Origin: DGNJ01 sp002388905
GTDB taxonomy: Bacteria; Pseudomonadota; Gammaproteobacteria; Pseudomonadales; Porticoccaceae
Reading direction: 5' to 3'
Length of the DNA stretch: 64,000 nucleotides
Assembly (NCBI GenBank): GCA_036843405.1
Contig: DAITSJ010000016.1
Coordinates: 1-64,000 of the forward strand
The position numbers and the translations under genes are program-made. Of this stretch, positions 45,418 to 54,002 are shown piece after piece (within the stretch, counting starts at the first letter, position 1; every line of letters begins with the position of its first letter). The notes below the pieces were generated by a model. The model was not told where the DNA came from. It ran no database searches and was given only the letters and a program-made list of their open reading frames with translations.

Positions 45418-46047
45418 CTAGCCGGTTGTATGCAGGCCGCACTCCACATCCGGTGCCGCCTTGGTGGGGTCGAAATAATGCCGGCAGGAAGGCAGTTCGT
45501 ATCGGTTCATATACTCTTCGACCTGCGCTTCGGACCAGTGGAAGAAAGGCGCCACCCGCAACAGACCGCGCTCGTCCCAAGTCACCGTATCCAGGGTCTG
45601 CCGGAAGGCGGTTTCATTGGCACGGATGCCGGTAAGCCAGACCTGGGGCTTGAGATCATCCAGGGCCCGCTGGAAGGGTTCGAGCTTCACCTGCCGGGTA
45701 AACTCCCGGTGCAGATCGGGGTCGTCCTCCGGGTGGGGAATTCCCCCCATCAGGGCATTGCGCCGCTCCGCCGTCATTTCGGGGATGTAAATATGCATGT
45801 TGAGCCCGAGGCGCTCGATAATTTCCTGGGCCACCAGGTAGGCGTCGGCCATGTTGTAGCCGCTGTCCACCCAGACAACGGGAATATCCGGGGCAATGCC
45901 CTGGATCAGGTGCAGCATGGCCGCCGCATTGGGGGAAAAACTGGTGGTGGCCATCACCCGCTTGTCCAGGCCCGTGGCCCAGCGGACAATTGCTTCCGGG
46001 GATTTGTCTTTCAACTCGGCATTGACGGCGTCAAGGTCGATGGTCAT
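45418..46047 (-). CDS. cysH: Phosphoadenosine phosphosulfate reductase family protein
   Basis: This 209-residue enzyme reduces PAPS to sulfite with thioredoxin. Visible features are the nucleotide loop TTSFSPNAA near residue 34, VDSGYNMADAY, the GIRANET segment and the C-terminal catalytic C203 in ECGLHTTG. The CC and CxxC pairs that bind a 4Fe-4S cluster in APS reductases are absent, which points to PAPS as substrate. It is shorter than E. coli CysH (244). The start is the ATG at 46047, with GGAAAG upstream; upstream in-frame codons look unlike the family. Confidence 0.88.
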   Translation of the reverse strand: MTIDLDAVNAELKDKSPEAIVRWATGLDKRVMATTSFSPNAAAMLHLIQGIAPDIPVVWVDSGYNMADAYLVAQEIIERLGLNMHIYIPEMTAERRNALMGGIPHPEDDPDLHREFTRQVKLEPFQRALDDLKPQVWLTGIRANETAFRQTLDTVTWDERGLLRVAPFFHWSEAQVEEYMNRYELPSCRHYFDPTKAAPDVECGLHTTG

Positions 46048-46614
46048 TACGCACTTTCCAGAAGGTAGGATCAAAACAGGGGGACGAACTATAGAGGCAT
46101 ACGTCAAGGAAATCAAAAATTGCGGGACTTCCGGAACCTGTTGACAAGGCCTCATGCCGGAAGATTTTGTTCGGGCTTTCGTCGAGGACGCCTCGCCGAC
46201 ATGCCTATAGGCATGTATTCACTTTGTCTCTCGGAAACCGCGCGCCACGAGGCCCATTAATTCAACCAGGCTTTTGCTTCAACCAGGCTTTCTTTTGTTG
46301 GCTTTGCTTTTGTTGTTCCTGATAACACCATTTGGATGGCGCCTGCTGGAAGCCATTTTCACTTTCAACCACCACGAGTCAGCGCTGTTCGGCCATTATC
46401 ACCCAGCGAAAGTGCGCGCATGGGCGGCGGGCCGCTCGATTGCCGGATTTTAGCCACAAGCGCCGGAATCCAGATAGTGCCAACAGACCCTGGACCCGGT
46501 AGAATTTTGCCTCCATGCCAACTCTCGCCACAAGCGGGACGCGGTTTTTCCCTGTAAGCACCCCGGTACGGACGACACGGTTGCCGGCGCAACCACTGGC
46601 CACGGAGCACATCG
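46048..46614. other. 567-bp non-coding region with an 18-bp perfect palindrome
   Basis: No open frame here looks real on either strand. A perfect palindrome ACATGCCTATAGGCATGT lies at 46199-46216. A short direct repeat, TTCAACCAGGCTTT, occurs twice at about 46261-46290. A T-rich run follows to 46320. The region separates cysH from the membrane hydrolase gene; the palindrome could be an operator or a small hairpin, but no known regulator is assigned. Confidence 0.5.
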
Positions 46615-47643
46615 ATGGATCCAGTCACCCACGGCCTGCTCGGCGGCGCCGCGGCCCAGACTATTAGCAAACATCCGCGCATGGCCGCAGCGGTGGGCCT
46701 GGTCACGGCACCGCTGGCGGACCTGGATATCCTTATCCGCAGCAGCGACGATCCGCTTCTTTCCCTTGAGTATCACCGCCAGTTCACCCACGCCCTGGTG
46801 TTTATCCCGTTGGGGGCCCTCATCGGCGCCCTGTTGCTCTGGCCTTTTGTCAGGAAACAGACAACCCCGGGTCGCCTGTACGGCCTGACACTGGCGGCCT
46901 ATGCCACCGCCGGCCTGCTGGACGCCTGCACCAGCTACGGTACCCACCTCCTCTGGCCCTTTACCGGGAATCCCGTCGCCTGGAACCTGATCGCCGTGGT
47001 CGACCCGGTTTTCACCCTGTCGTTACTGTGCGGCGTGGCCGCCGCCTGCTACTGGCGTCGATCCGGTTGGGCCCGGATCGGTCTGGCGGTGGCTCTCGCT
47101 TACCTGGCACTGGGCGCGGTGCAGCACCACCGGGCCCTGGCGGTGGCGGAGGACCTGGCGCTGGCGCGAAACCTTCACCCGGAGAGATTGATAGTCAAAC
47201 CGACCATGGCCAACCTGGTGCTCTGGCGCTCGGTGACCGTCGCCGACGGCAATGCCTACGCAGATGCTATTCGTGTGGGTCTGCCGGGAAACACCCGCGT
47301 CTATCAGGGCGAGTCGACACAACTGGTGGAGCCGGACCGTTGGGGTGGCCTGCCGGAAGGTTCCCGGGCCTACAGGGACCTGCATCGCTTCCACCGGTTT
47401 GCCGACGGTTTCCTTGCCGTTCACCCCAATGATCGCAATTTTGTCGGCGACCTGCGTTACGCCCTGTTGCCCACCAGCGTCGCGCCGCTCTGGGGCGTTG
47501 TCGTCGATCGCAATAACCCGGATAGGGCGGTGGATTTCGTGACGAAGCGAAAGCTGACGCCGGCAAAGCGGCAGGACTTTGTCCGCATGCTCAGGGGGCG
47601 ATCCCCAGGTACCGGGCATGAAAATCCAGGTGCTGGTCGATAA
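46615..47643 (+). CDS. YdjM/YbcI-type membrane-bound metal-dependent hydrolase (DUF457)
   Basis: This 342-residue inner-membrane protein has about five hydrophobic helices in the first 180 residues. The family metal motifs are DPVTHGLLGG at the start (H6), ADLD near 36 and EYHRQFTHAL near 52-61. The C-terminal part is soluble and unrecognised. E. coli relatives YdjM and YbcI are LexA-linked or uncharacterised. CGGAG precedes the ATG. The last 53 bases overlap the 3' end of fghA on the other strand. Confidence 0.85.
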   Translation: MDPVTHGLLGGAAAQTISKHPRMAAAVGLVTAPLADLDILIRSSDDPLLSLEYHRQFTHALVFIPLGALIGALLLWPFVRKQTTPGRLYGLTLAAYATAGLLDACTSYGTHLLWPFTGNPVAWNLIAVVDPVFTLSLLCGVAAACYWRRSGWARIGLAVALAYLALGAVQHHRALAVAEDLALARNLHPERLIVKPTMANLVLWRSVTVADGNAYADAIRVGLPGNTRVYQGESTQLVEPDRWGGLPEGSRAYRDLHRFHRFADGFLAVHPNDRNFVGDLRYALLPTSVAPLWGVVVDRNNPDRAVDFVTKRKLTPAKRQDFVRMLRGRSPGTGHENPGAGR

Positions 47644-48436
47644 AGGTGGCGATAAAAAAGTAGGAATGGTCGTAACCGGGCTGATAACGGATATCCAGGG
47701 GATAGGCATGACGCCGGCCGGCCTCTTCAAGCAATCCCGGCTTGAGCTGTTCCTCGAGAAAGGGGTCTTCCGTGCCCTGATCGACCAGAATGGGTAACTG
47801 ATGCTCCGCCCCGGCAAGCAGTTCGGTGGCGTCGTAACGGCGCCAGTCCTCCCGGTTCTCGCCCAGATAACAAGCCAGCGCCTTTTCGCCCCAGGGGCAG
47901 CGCAACGGCGAACTGATGGGGGCGAAGGCCGACACGGACCGGAAACGACCGGGGTTGCACAGTGCCACCACCAGGGCCCCGTGGCCGCCCATGGAGTGGC
48001 CGGCGATTGCCACCCTGTCGGGGTCGACGGGAAAGTTTGCCGCCGCCAGCCCGGGCAGTTCGTCGACCACGTAATCGTACATGCGGTAGTGGCGGCGCCA
48101 GGGCTCCCGCGTGGCATTAACATAAAACCCGGCGCCAAGGCCCAGGTCATAGGCGCCATCGGCGTCGTCCGCCACCCCCTCGCCGCGCGGGCTGGTATCC
48201 GGTATCACCAGGGCGAGACCCAGTTCCGACGCCCGGCGCTGGGCGCCCGCCTTGGTCACGAAGTTCTCGTCGGTGCAGGTAAGACCGGAAAGCCAGTACA
48301 AAACCGGCACCGGCCCCTGCTCCGCCTGCGGCGGCAGGTAGACCGACAGGGTCATGTCACAATCCAGGGTTTGCGACCGGTGGCGGTAACGGCGCTGGCG
48401 GCCGCCGAAGCACTTGTTGTCACCGATTGTTTCCAT
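47591..48436 (-). CDS. fghA: S-formylglutathione hydrolase
   Basis: This 281-residue esterase-D family enzyme releases formate and glutathione from S-formylglutathione. The nucleophile is S148 in GHSMGGHGA, with DQGTEDPF (acid) and GYDHSYFF (histidine) downstream. The early motifs YWLSGLTCTDENF and DTSPRGEG are diagnostic. It lies 13 bases after frmA on the same strand, giving the two-step glutathione-dependent formaldehyde oxidation pathway. The ATG at 48436 has GGAG upstream. Confidence 0.95.
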   Translation of the reverse strand: METIGDNKCFGGRQRRYRHRSQTLDCDMTLSVYLPPQAEQGPVPVLYWLSGLTCTDENFVTKAGAQRRASELGLALVIPDTSPRGEGVADDADGAYDLGLGAGFYVNATREPWRRHYRMYDYVVDELPGLAAANFPVDPDRVAIAGHSMGGHGALVVALCNPGRFRSVSAFAPISSPLRCPWGEKALACYLGENREDWRRYDATELLAGAEHQLPILVDQGTEDPFLEEQLKPGLLEEAGRRHAYPLDIRYQPGYDHSYFFIATFIDQHLDFHARYLGIAP

Positions 48437-48449
48437 TGGCCCTACTCCC

Positions 48450-49556
48450 TCAATAAAGCACCACGGAGCGGATGCTCTCGCCGGCATGCATCAGGTCGAA
48501 GGCCCGGTTGATATCGGCGTGGGGCATGGTATGGGTAATCAGGTCGTCGATATTGATCCTGCCCTCCATGTACCAGTCGACGATGCGGGGGACATCGGTG
48601 CGACCGCGCGCGCCGCCAAAGGCCGTGCCCCGCCAGGTGCGGCCGGTAACAAGCTGGAAGGGCCGGGTGGCGATTTCCTGGCCGGCACCGGCGACACCGA
48701 TGATGCAGCTCTGGCCCCAGCCCTTGTGGCAGCATTCCAGGGCCTGGCGCATGACCTGGACATTGCCAATACACTCGAAACTGTAATCCACCCCGCCGCC
48801 GGTCATCTGGACGATATGGTCGACCACATTGTCCACTTCCTTCGGGTTGACGAAATCGGTCATGCCAAACTGTTCCGCCAGGGGTACCTTGCCGGCATTC
48901 AGGTCGACGCCGATAATCCGCGATGCTCCCACCATGCGCGCGCCCTGGATAACATTGAGGCCGATACCGCCGAGACCGAACACCGCCACCGTGGCGCCGG
49001 CCTCAACACCCATGGTGAAGGCCACGGCGCCGATGCCCGTGGTGACACCACAGCCGATATAGCAGATCTTGTCGAAAGGGGCGTCCTCGCGCACCCTGGC
49101 AAGGGCAATTTCCGGCAATACCGTATGGTTGGCAAACGTGGAACAGCCCATGTAGTGATGCAGGGGCTTGCCGTCCAGGGAAAAACGGCTGGTGCCATCG
49201 GGCATGACACCCTGGCCCTGGGTGGTGCGGATGGCCTGACAGAGATTGGTCCTGGGGTTGAGGCAGAAATCGCACTCCCGGCACTCCGGGGTATAGAGGG
49301 GGATCACGTGATCGCCAGGCTTCAGGTTCTTGACCTCCGGCCCCACGTCGACCACGACGCCGGCTCCCTCGTGGCCGAGAATGGCCGGAAAGTTGCCCTC
49401 CGGATCATCCCCGGAGAGCGTGAAAGCATCGGTGTGGCAGACACCCGATGCCCTGATTTCCACCAGCACTTCGCCGGCTTTCGGGCCCTCCAGCTCCACG
49501 TCGGCGATCTCCAGAGGCCTGCCCGGCTCGAATGCCACTGCGGCGCGTGTCTTCAT
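48450..49556 (-). CDS. frmA: S-(hydroxymethyl)glutathione dehydrogenase / class III alcohol dehydrogenase
   Basis: This 368-residue zinc enzyme oxidises S-hydroxymethylglutathione and also reduces S-nitrosoglutathione. Zinc sites are visible: catalytic C40 with H62 and structural C92, C95, C98 and C106. The coenzyme fold has GLGGIGLNVIQGA. It forms an operon with fghA and is divergent from hmp across a 258-bp control region, so formaldehyde, GSNO and NO detoxification are adjacent. The longer in-frame start at 49625 is rejected because family sequence begins MKTRAAVAF. Confidence 0.96.
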   Translation of the reverse strand: MKTRAAVAFEPGRPLEIADVELEGPKAGEVLVEIRASGVCHTDAFTLSGDDPEGNFPAILGHEGAGVVVDVGPEVKNLKPGDHVIPLYTPECRECDFCLNPRTNLCQAIRTTQGQGVMPDGTSRFSLDGKPLHHYMGCSTFANHTVLPEIALARVREDAPFDKICYIGCGVTTGIGAVAFTMGVEAGATVAVFGLGGIGLNVIQGARMVGASRIIGVDLNAGKVPLAEQFGMTDFVNPKEVDNVVDHIVQMTGGGVDYSFECIGNVQVMRQALECCHKGWGQSCIIGVAGAGQEIATRPFQLVTGRTWRGTAFGGARGRTDVPRIVDWYMEGRINIDDLITHTMPHADINRAFDLMHAGESIRSVVLY

Positions 49557-49657
49557 GTTCCTGCTCCTTCTATTCGTGAATTGTCGGCGCCGGACCCGGG
49601 GAGCGACAGGCATCGCAGCACCCAAGCCGCCACAGGCGATATCAAAAAGACAATAAA

Positions 49658-49699
49658 GATGTATTTAAGACATCACCCGAATATTGTCATAAGAACATC
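49658..49699. promoter_or_regulatory. Two NorR/FhpR-type enhancer sites upstream of hmp
   Basis: GATGT-ATTTAAG-ACATC at 49658-49674 is a perfect palindrome with the GT-N7-AC core known for NorR. ATTGT-CATAAGA-ACATC at 49683-49699 is a second copy with the same core. They lie about 98 and 73 bases before the predicted sigma54 start, a normal enhancer distance. The left arm AAGATGTATTT at 49656-49666 also fits an NsrR half-site, an alternative reading. Confidence 0.55.
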
Positions 49700-49737
49700 T
49701 CATAATATTTTTTCCAATTAAATCAGAATATTAAATA

Positions 49738-49755
49738 TTGGCACGCAATTTGTTA
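49738..49755 (+). promoter_or_regulatory. Sigma54 (-24/-12) promoter of hmp
   Basis: TTGGCACGCAATTTGTTA has a perfect TGGCACG -24 element, N4, then TTGT against consensus TTGC at -12, with the required GG-to-G spacing. Predicted transcription starts near 49764, about 50 bases before the hmp ATG. Confidence 0.65.
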
Positions 49756-49814
49756 CTAAAAGATTATCGAGCCTGATACCGGTAACCGACCAAGCAGTCC
49801 TGGAGACACAAAAT

Positions 49815-51014
49815 ATGCTATCCCAAAAGACCATCGACACCGTCAAAGCCACTGTCCCTGTTCTCGAGCAGCATGGCGAACAGATCACCAACCATTTTTA
49901 CAAGACCATGTTCCGAGACTACCCGGAAGTGAAAGCCTACTTCAACCAGGCCCACCAGACCGCCGGAACCCAGCCCCGCGCCCTGGCCAACAGTGTCCTG
50001 GCCTACGCCAGGCACATCGACAACCTGGAAGCCCTGCAGGGCGCCCTGCCCACCATCATCCAGAAACACGCCGCCCTCAATGTGCTTCCCGAGCAATACC
50101 CCATTGTCGGCCAGTGCCTGCTCGGTGCCATCAGGGAGGTCCTGGGCGAAGCTGCCACCGACGACATTATCAATGCCTGGGCTGAAGCCTACCAGGTTCT
50201 CGCCGACCTGCTCATCGAAGCGGAAGAAAAAGTCTACGCCGAGCATGAGGCCCGGCCCGGCGGCTGGCGCGGTCCGCGCACCTTCCGTGTCGCCCGCAAG
50301 GAGAAAGAGAGCGAGGTAATCACTTCCTTTTACTTCGAGCCAGTGGACGGCGGCGAGGTGATGGCCTTTCAGCCCGGCCAGTACCTGACCGTTCTTTTCA
50401 ATATCGACGGCGAAGCCACCCGGCGCAATTATTCCCTGTCCGATACCCCGGACAAGCCCTGGTACCGCATCTCGGTCAAACGGGAATCCGGCGGCCTGGC
50501 TTCCAACTACCTCCACGACCGGGTTCAGGTGGGCGATGAACTGGACCTGCTGCCTCCGTGCGGGGAATTTGTCCTGGAGGCGTCCCAGCGCCCCCTGGTG
50601 CTGGTCACCGGCGGGGTCGGCCTCACCCCGGCCATCAGCATGGTCAACGCCGCGGCGGGCAGCGGCCGGCCCATTGCCTTTATCCACGCTGCCCAGAACG
50701 GTCGCATGCACGCTTTCCGGGATCACGTCGATCAACTGGCAGCGGAGTTCGACAACGTTCGTCCCTATTATCTCTACGATAATGCCGAGGCGGGCGACGA
50801 CCCCCACGGGCGCGGCCTGATTTCCCGGGATATCATCGCGCGCCACCTGCCCGAAGACCGGGACGTGGACCTGTACTTCCTGGGCCCGAAACCCTTCATG
50901 CAGTCGGTTTACCGAATTGCCCGGGAGCTGGGCATTCCCGAGACACAGGTTCGTTATGAGTTCTTCGGCCCTCTCGAAGACCTGGACCCGGCGGCAGCGC
51001 AGGCGGCGGCCTGA
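49815..51014 (+). CDS. hmp: Flavohaemoprotein, nitric oxide dioxygenase
   Basis: This 399-residue enzyme converts NO and O2 to nitrate. The globin domain has Y29 (B10), Q53 (E7) and proximal H85 in KHAALNV, the same numbers as E. coli Hmp. The reductase domain has the FAD motif RRNYSLSD and the NAD(P)H loop VTGGVGLTPAISM. Upstream lie a sigma54 promoter and two NorR-type palindromes; a terminator follows the stop. It is divergent from frmA. Confidence 0.97.
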   Translation: MLSQKTIDTVKATVPVLEQHGEQITNHFYKTMFRDYPEVKAYFNQAHQTAGTQPRALANSVLAYARHIDNLEALQGALPTIIQKHAALNVLPEQYPIVGQCLLGAIREVLGEAATDDIINAWAEAYQVLADLLIEAEEKVYAEHEARPGGWRGPRTFRVARKEKESEVITSFYFEPVDGGEVMAFQPGQYLTVLFNIDGEATRRNYSLSDTPDKPWYRISVKRESGGLASNYLHDRVQVGDELDLLPPCGEFVLEASQRPLVLVTGGVGLTPAISMVNAAAGSGRPIAFIHAAQNGRMHAFRDHVDQLAAEFDNVRPYYLYDNAEAGDDPHGRGLISRDIIARHLPEDRDVDLYFLGPKPFMQSVYRIARELGIPETQVRYEFFGPLEDLDPAAAQAAA

Positions 51015-51054
51015 TTCTGACCATCGGGAGCAGCGACAACAGACACCGGACTTG

Positions 51055-51080
51055 GGGGCAGCTTGGCTGCCCCTTTTTTT
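51055..51080 (+). terminator. Rho-independent terminator after hmp
   Basis: GGGGCAGC (51055-51062) pairs perfectly with GCTGCCCC (51066-51073) around TTG, followed by seven T. It lies about 40 bases after the hmp stop. Confidence 0.9.
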
Positions 51081-51085
51081 GTCCG

Positions 51086-51526
51086 TCAGTCCCCCTCGCG
51101 ATCCCGGCCGGCAGCTCCCTTGTCGAAAGATTTTTCAACTGCGCCAACCACAGAGAGGATCAGCAGGGTCATTAATGCGCCCACCAGGGCGGCACCGATC
51201 AGGCCCATCCCGGCGGCAACACCCAGGGCGGCGGTGACCCAGAGACTGCCCGCCGTGGTCAGCCCGTGCACTTCCAGCCGCTCGCTGTGCTTGAGGATCA
51301 CCCCGCCGCCGATAAAGCCAATGCCCGTGGCGAGCCCCTGAATAACCCGGGACAACCCCTCGGGGGTAAGGTTCGCCTCGCGACCAATGATAACGAAAAA
51401 GGCGGTGCCCACCGCCACCAGCATGTGGGTGCGCAAACCAGCGGGCTTGCTGCGCCGTTCGCGCTGGAGACCAATGACGCCACCCAGTACCGCCGCCACC
51501 GAGAGATAAATGGCGGTTTCCAGCAT
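51086..51526 (-). CDS. MgtC/SapB-family membrane protein
   Basis: This 146-residue protein has about four transmembrane helices. The family signature is visible in GVIGLQRERRSKPAGLRTHMLVAVG and GFIGGGVI. MgtC proteins are linked to growth in low magnesium and to inhibition of the F-type ATPase; this one is the short form without the C-terminal ACT-like domain. The ATG at 51526 matches the usual start. A GTG at 51583 is an alternative, with a TATAAT about 12 bases upstream. It converges on hmp. Confidence 0.85.
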   Translation of the reverse strand: MLETAIYLSVAAVLGGVIGLQRERRSKPAGLRTHMLVAVGTAFFVIIGREANLTPEGLSRVIQGLATGIGFIGGGVILKHSERLEVHGLTTAGSLWVTAALGVAAGMGLIGAALVGALMTLLILSVVGAVEKSFDKGAAGRDREGD

Positions 51527-51679
51527 TGCCGACGCATGGGGCAATAGATCGAAGCGGATGATAGTCCTCCTGCCGGCTGGCACTTTCTCTCATTATAGCC
51601 AGCCCCGGCTTATACCAGCGCCACTGTTAACAGAGCCTTTGCTGGTGGCCCTAAGCTTAATGAGGCTTTGTTGGTGATC

Positions 51680-52627
51680 TTAGGATAAATCCCCGAGCAA
51701 CTGCTCCAGCTTGACTTCGTCCTCGTGGAACTTGCGGATACCCTCGGCGAGTTTTTCCGTGGCCATGGCGTCCTCGTTCAGAGCCCAGCGAAAATCCTTC
51801 TCGTCCAGATGCTTCCGGGGCTCGGGCTCGGCATTGCCCGCCTTCAGGGCCTGCCTGAGATTACCGGTGTCCGCGGCCAGTTCCTCCAGCAACTGGGGGC
51901 TGATGGTAAGCCGGTCGCAACCGGCCAGGGCCTCGATCTGACCCCGGGTGCGAAAACTCGCACCCATGACCACGGTATCGTAGCCGTGGTTTTTGAAATA
52001 GTGGTAGATGCGGGTCACCGACCCGACCCCCGGATCGTTTTCCGGGGCATATTCCTCGCCGGTCCTGGCCCTGTACCAGTCGTAGATGCGGCCCACGAAG
52101 GGAGAAACCAGGTAGACACCGGCATCGGCACAGGCCGCAGCCTGGGCGAAACTGAACAGCAGCGTGAGATTGCAGTGGATGCCCTCCCGCTCCAGGGTTT
52201 CCGCCGCGCGAATGCCCTCCCAGGTGGATGCCACCTTGATAAGCACCCGGTCGTTATCCACGCCCAGGCTGTTATAGAGGGAAATCAGTTTACGCGCCTG
52301 GCTCAGCGTCGCCTCGGTATCGAAGGAATACCTGGCGCTCACTTCCGTCGAAACCCGGCCGGGAATGTGGTTGAGAATTTCCCGGCCGATATTGACACTG
52401 AGCCGATCGATGCAATGGCGCATCTGTTCCCTGTCCGAACCGCCCTGCTCCCGCGCCCAGGCCATGGCGTCGTCGATATAGGAACGGTAGCCGGGCTGGC
52501 CGGCCACCTTCAACAACAGCGACGGGTTGGTGGTGGCGTCCTCCGGGGCGTACTGGCGGATAGCATCGAGATCGCCGGTATCCGCCACCACCGTGGTCAT
52601 CGCCTTGAGTTGCTCGAGCTTGTTCAT
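51680..52627 (-). CDS. tal: Transaldolase
   Basis: This 315-residue enzyme of the non-oxidative pentose phosphate pathway has the Schiff-base lysine K131 in VLIKVASTWEG, and DATTNPSLLLK near residue 30 and LTLLFSFAQA near 153. Length fits the E. coli TalB class (317). It is transcribed toward mgtC; purA ends 67 bases upstream on the same strand. Confidence 0.96.
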   Translation of the reverse strand: MNKLEQLKAMTTVVADTGDLDAIRQYAPEDATTNPSLLLKVAGQPGYRSYIDDAMAWAREQGGSDREQMRHCIDRLSVNIGREILNHIPGRVSTEVSARYSFDTEATLSQARKLISLYNSLGVDNDRVLIKVASTWEGIRAAETLEREGIHCNLTLLFSFAQAAACADAGVYLVSPFVGRIYDWYRARTGEEYAPENDPGVGSVTRIYHYFKNHGYDTVVMGASFRTRGQIEALAGCDRLTISPQLLEELAADTGNLRQALKAGNAEPEPRKHLDEKDFRWALNEDAMATEKLAEGIRKFHEDEVKLEQLLGDLS

Positions 52628-52694
52628 AACCTCTGTCCTCGGGAACCGGCGGAAAACCGACCGGCAAAAAATAGACGCGACGGGTTACGATAAG

Positions 52695-53987
52695 TCAGGC
52701 GAAAGGGTGACGCAAGACGATGGTCTCGACCCGGTCGGGCCCGGTGGAGATGATGTCGATGGGGACACCCGTCAACGCCTCGATGCGCCGGATATAGGCA
52801 CGGGCATTTTCCGGGATATCCTCGAGACGCCGGGCACCGACCGTGGACTCGCGCCAGCCCGGCAGCTCTTCGTACACGGGTACGATCCTCTCCCAGCTCT
52901 CCACATCCGACGGCATGGGCACCGGTTTGCCGTCGCTGTCATGATAGGCAACGCAGATTTTCACGGTGTCCAGGCCATCCAGAACGTCGAGCTTGGTCAG
53001 GCAGATGCCCGAAATGCTGCTGATACGTACCGCATGTTTCACCGCCACCGCATCGAACCAGCCGCAGCGACGCTGGCGACCGGTGGTGGTGCCGAATTCG
53101 CAGCCCTTCTCGCCCAGGTGACGGCCCACCTCGCAATCGAGCTCGGTGGGGAAGGGACCGGAGCCCACACGGGTGGTGTAGGCCTTGGTGATGCCCAGCA
53201 CATAGTCCAGAAACAGGGGGCCGAAACCGCTGCCGGTGGCGGTTCCGCCGGCGGTGGTATTGGACGAGGTCACATAGGGGTAGGTGCCATGATCGATATC
53301 CAGCAACGAGCCCTGGGCCCCCTCGAACAGGATATTGTCGCCCCGCTCCCGGGCACCGTGCAGCAGTTCGGTGACATCGGCGACCATGGGCCGCAATTCT
53401 TCGCCCCAGGCGAGGGCCAGCTCGAGGACCGCCTCGTAGTCCACGGTCTCGGCGCCGTAATAGTTGGCCAGCACGAAATTATGGTACTCGAGCACCTCGC
53501 GCAGTTTCACGGCGAACCGCTCCGGCGCCAGCATGTCGCCCACGCGCAGGCCGCGACGGGCCACCTTGTCTTCATAGGCGGGCCCGATCCCCCGGCCGGT
53601 GGTGCCGATGCGGGCATCGCCCCGGGCTTTTTCCCGGGCCGCGTCCAGGGCCACGTGGCAGGGCAGGATCAGCGGGCAGGCCGGGGAGATACGCAGGCGG
53701 TCGCGAACCGGCACGTCACTGGCTTCAAGCTCCTCGATCTCGCGGATCAGGGCGTCGGGGGCCAGCACCACGCCGTTGCCGATGGCGCAGATGACACCGT
53801 CGCGCAGGATACCCGAGGGAATCAGGTGGAGGGCCGTTTTCTTGCCCTCGATCACCAGGGTATGGCCGGCGTTGTGGCCTCCCTGGAAGCGGGCCACGGT
53901 GGCCACCTTGTCGGTGAGCAGGTCGACAATCTTGCCCTTGCCCTCATCACCCCACTGGGTGCCGAGCACCACGACATTCTTTCCCAT
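52695..53987 (-). CDS. purA: Adenylosuccinate synthetase
   Basis: This 430-residue GTP-dependent enzyme makes adenylosuccinate from IMP and aspartate. It opens with NVVVLGTQWGDEGKGK (phosphate loop), and FQGGHNAGHT, IGTTGRGIGPAYEDK and FEGAQGSLLDIDHGTYP follow in the expected order. It starts 15 bases after hisZ, in the conserved hfl-hisZ-purA cluster. Confidence 0.97.
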   Translation of the reverse strand: MGKNVVVLGTQWGDEGKGKIVDLLTDKVATVARFQGGHNAGHTLVIEGKKTALHLIPSGILRDGVICAIGNGVVLAPDALIREIEELEASDVPVRDRLRISPACPLILPCHVALDAAREKARGDARIGTTGRGIGPAYEDKVARRGLRVGDMLAPERFAVKLREVLEYHNFVLANYYGAETVDYEAVLELALAWGEELRPMVADVTELLHGARERGDNILFEGAQGSLLDIDHGTYPYVTSSNTTAGGTATGSGFGPLFLDYVLGITKAYTTRVGSGPFPTELDCEVGRHLGEKGCEFGTTTGRQRRCGWFDAVAVKHAVRISSISGICLTKLDVLDGLDTVKICVAYHDSDGKPVPMPSDVESWERIVPVYEELPGWRESTVGARRLEDIPENARAYIRRIEALTGVPIDIISTGPDRVETIVLRHPFA

Positions 53988-54002
53988 AGCAATACTCTGA
54001 AA

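Noticed and set aside
49656..49666. An NsrR operator before hmp based on AAGATGTATTT.
   Set aside because: Only one half-site fits with the right spacing. The same bases form a better GT-N7-AC palindrome, and the promoter is of sigma54 type, so NorR/FhpR is the better reading.
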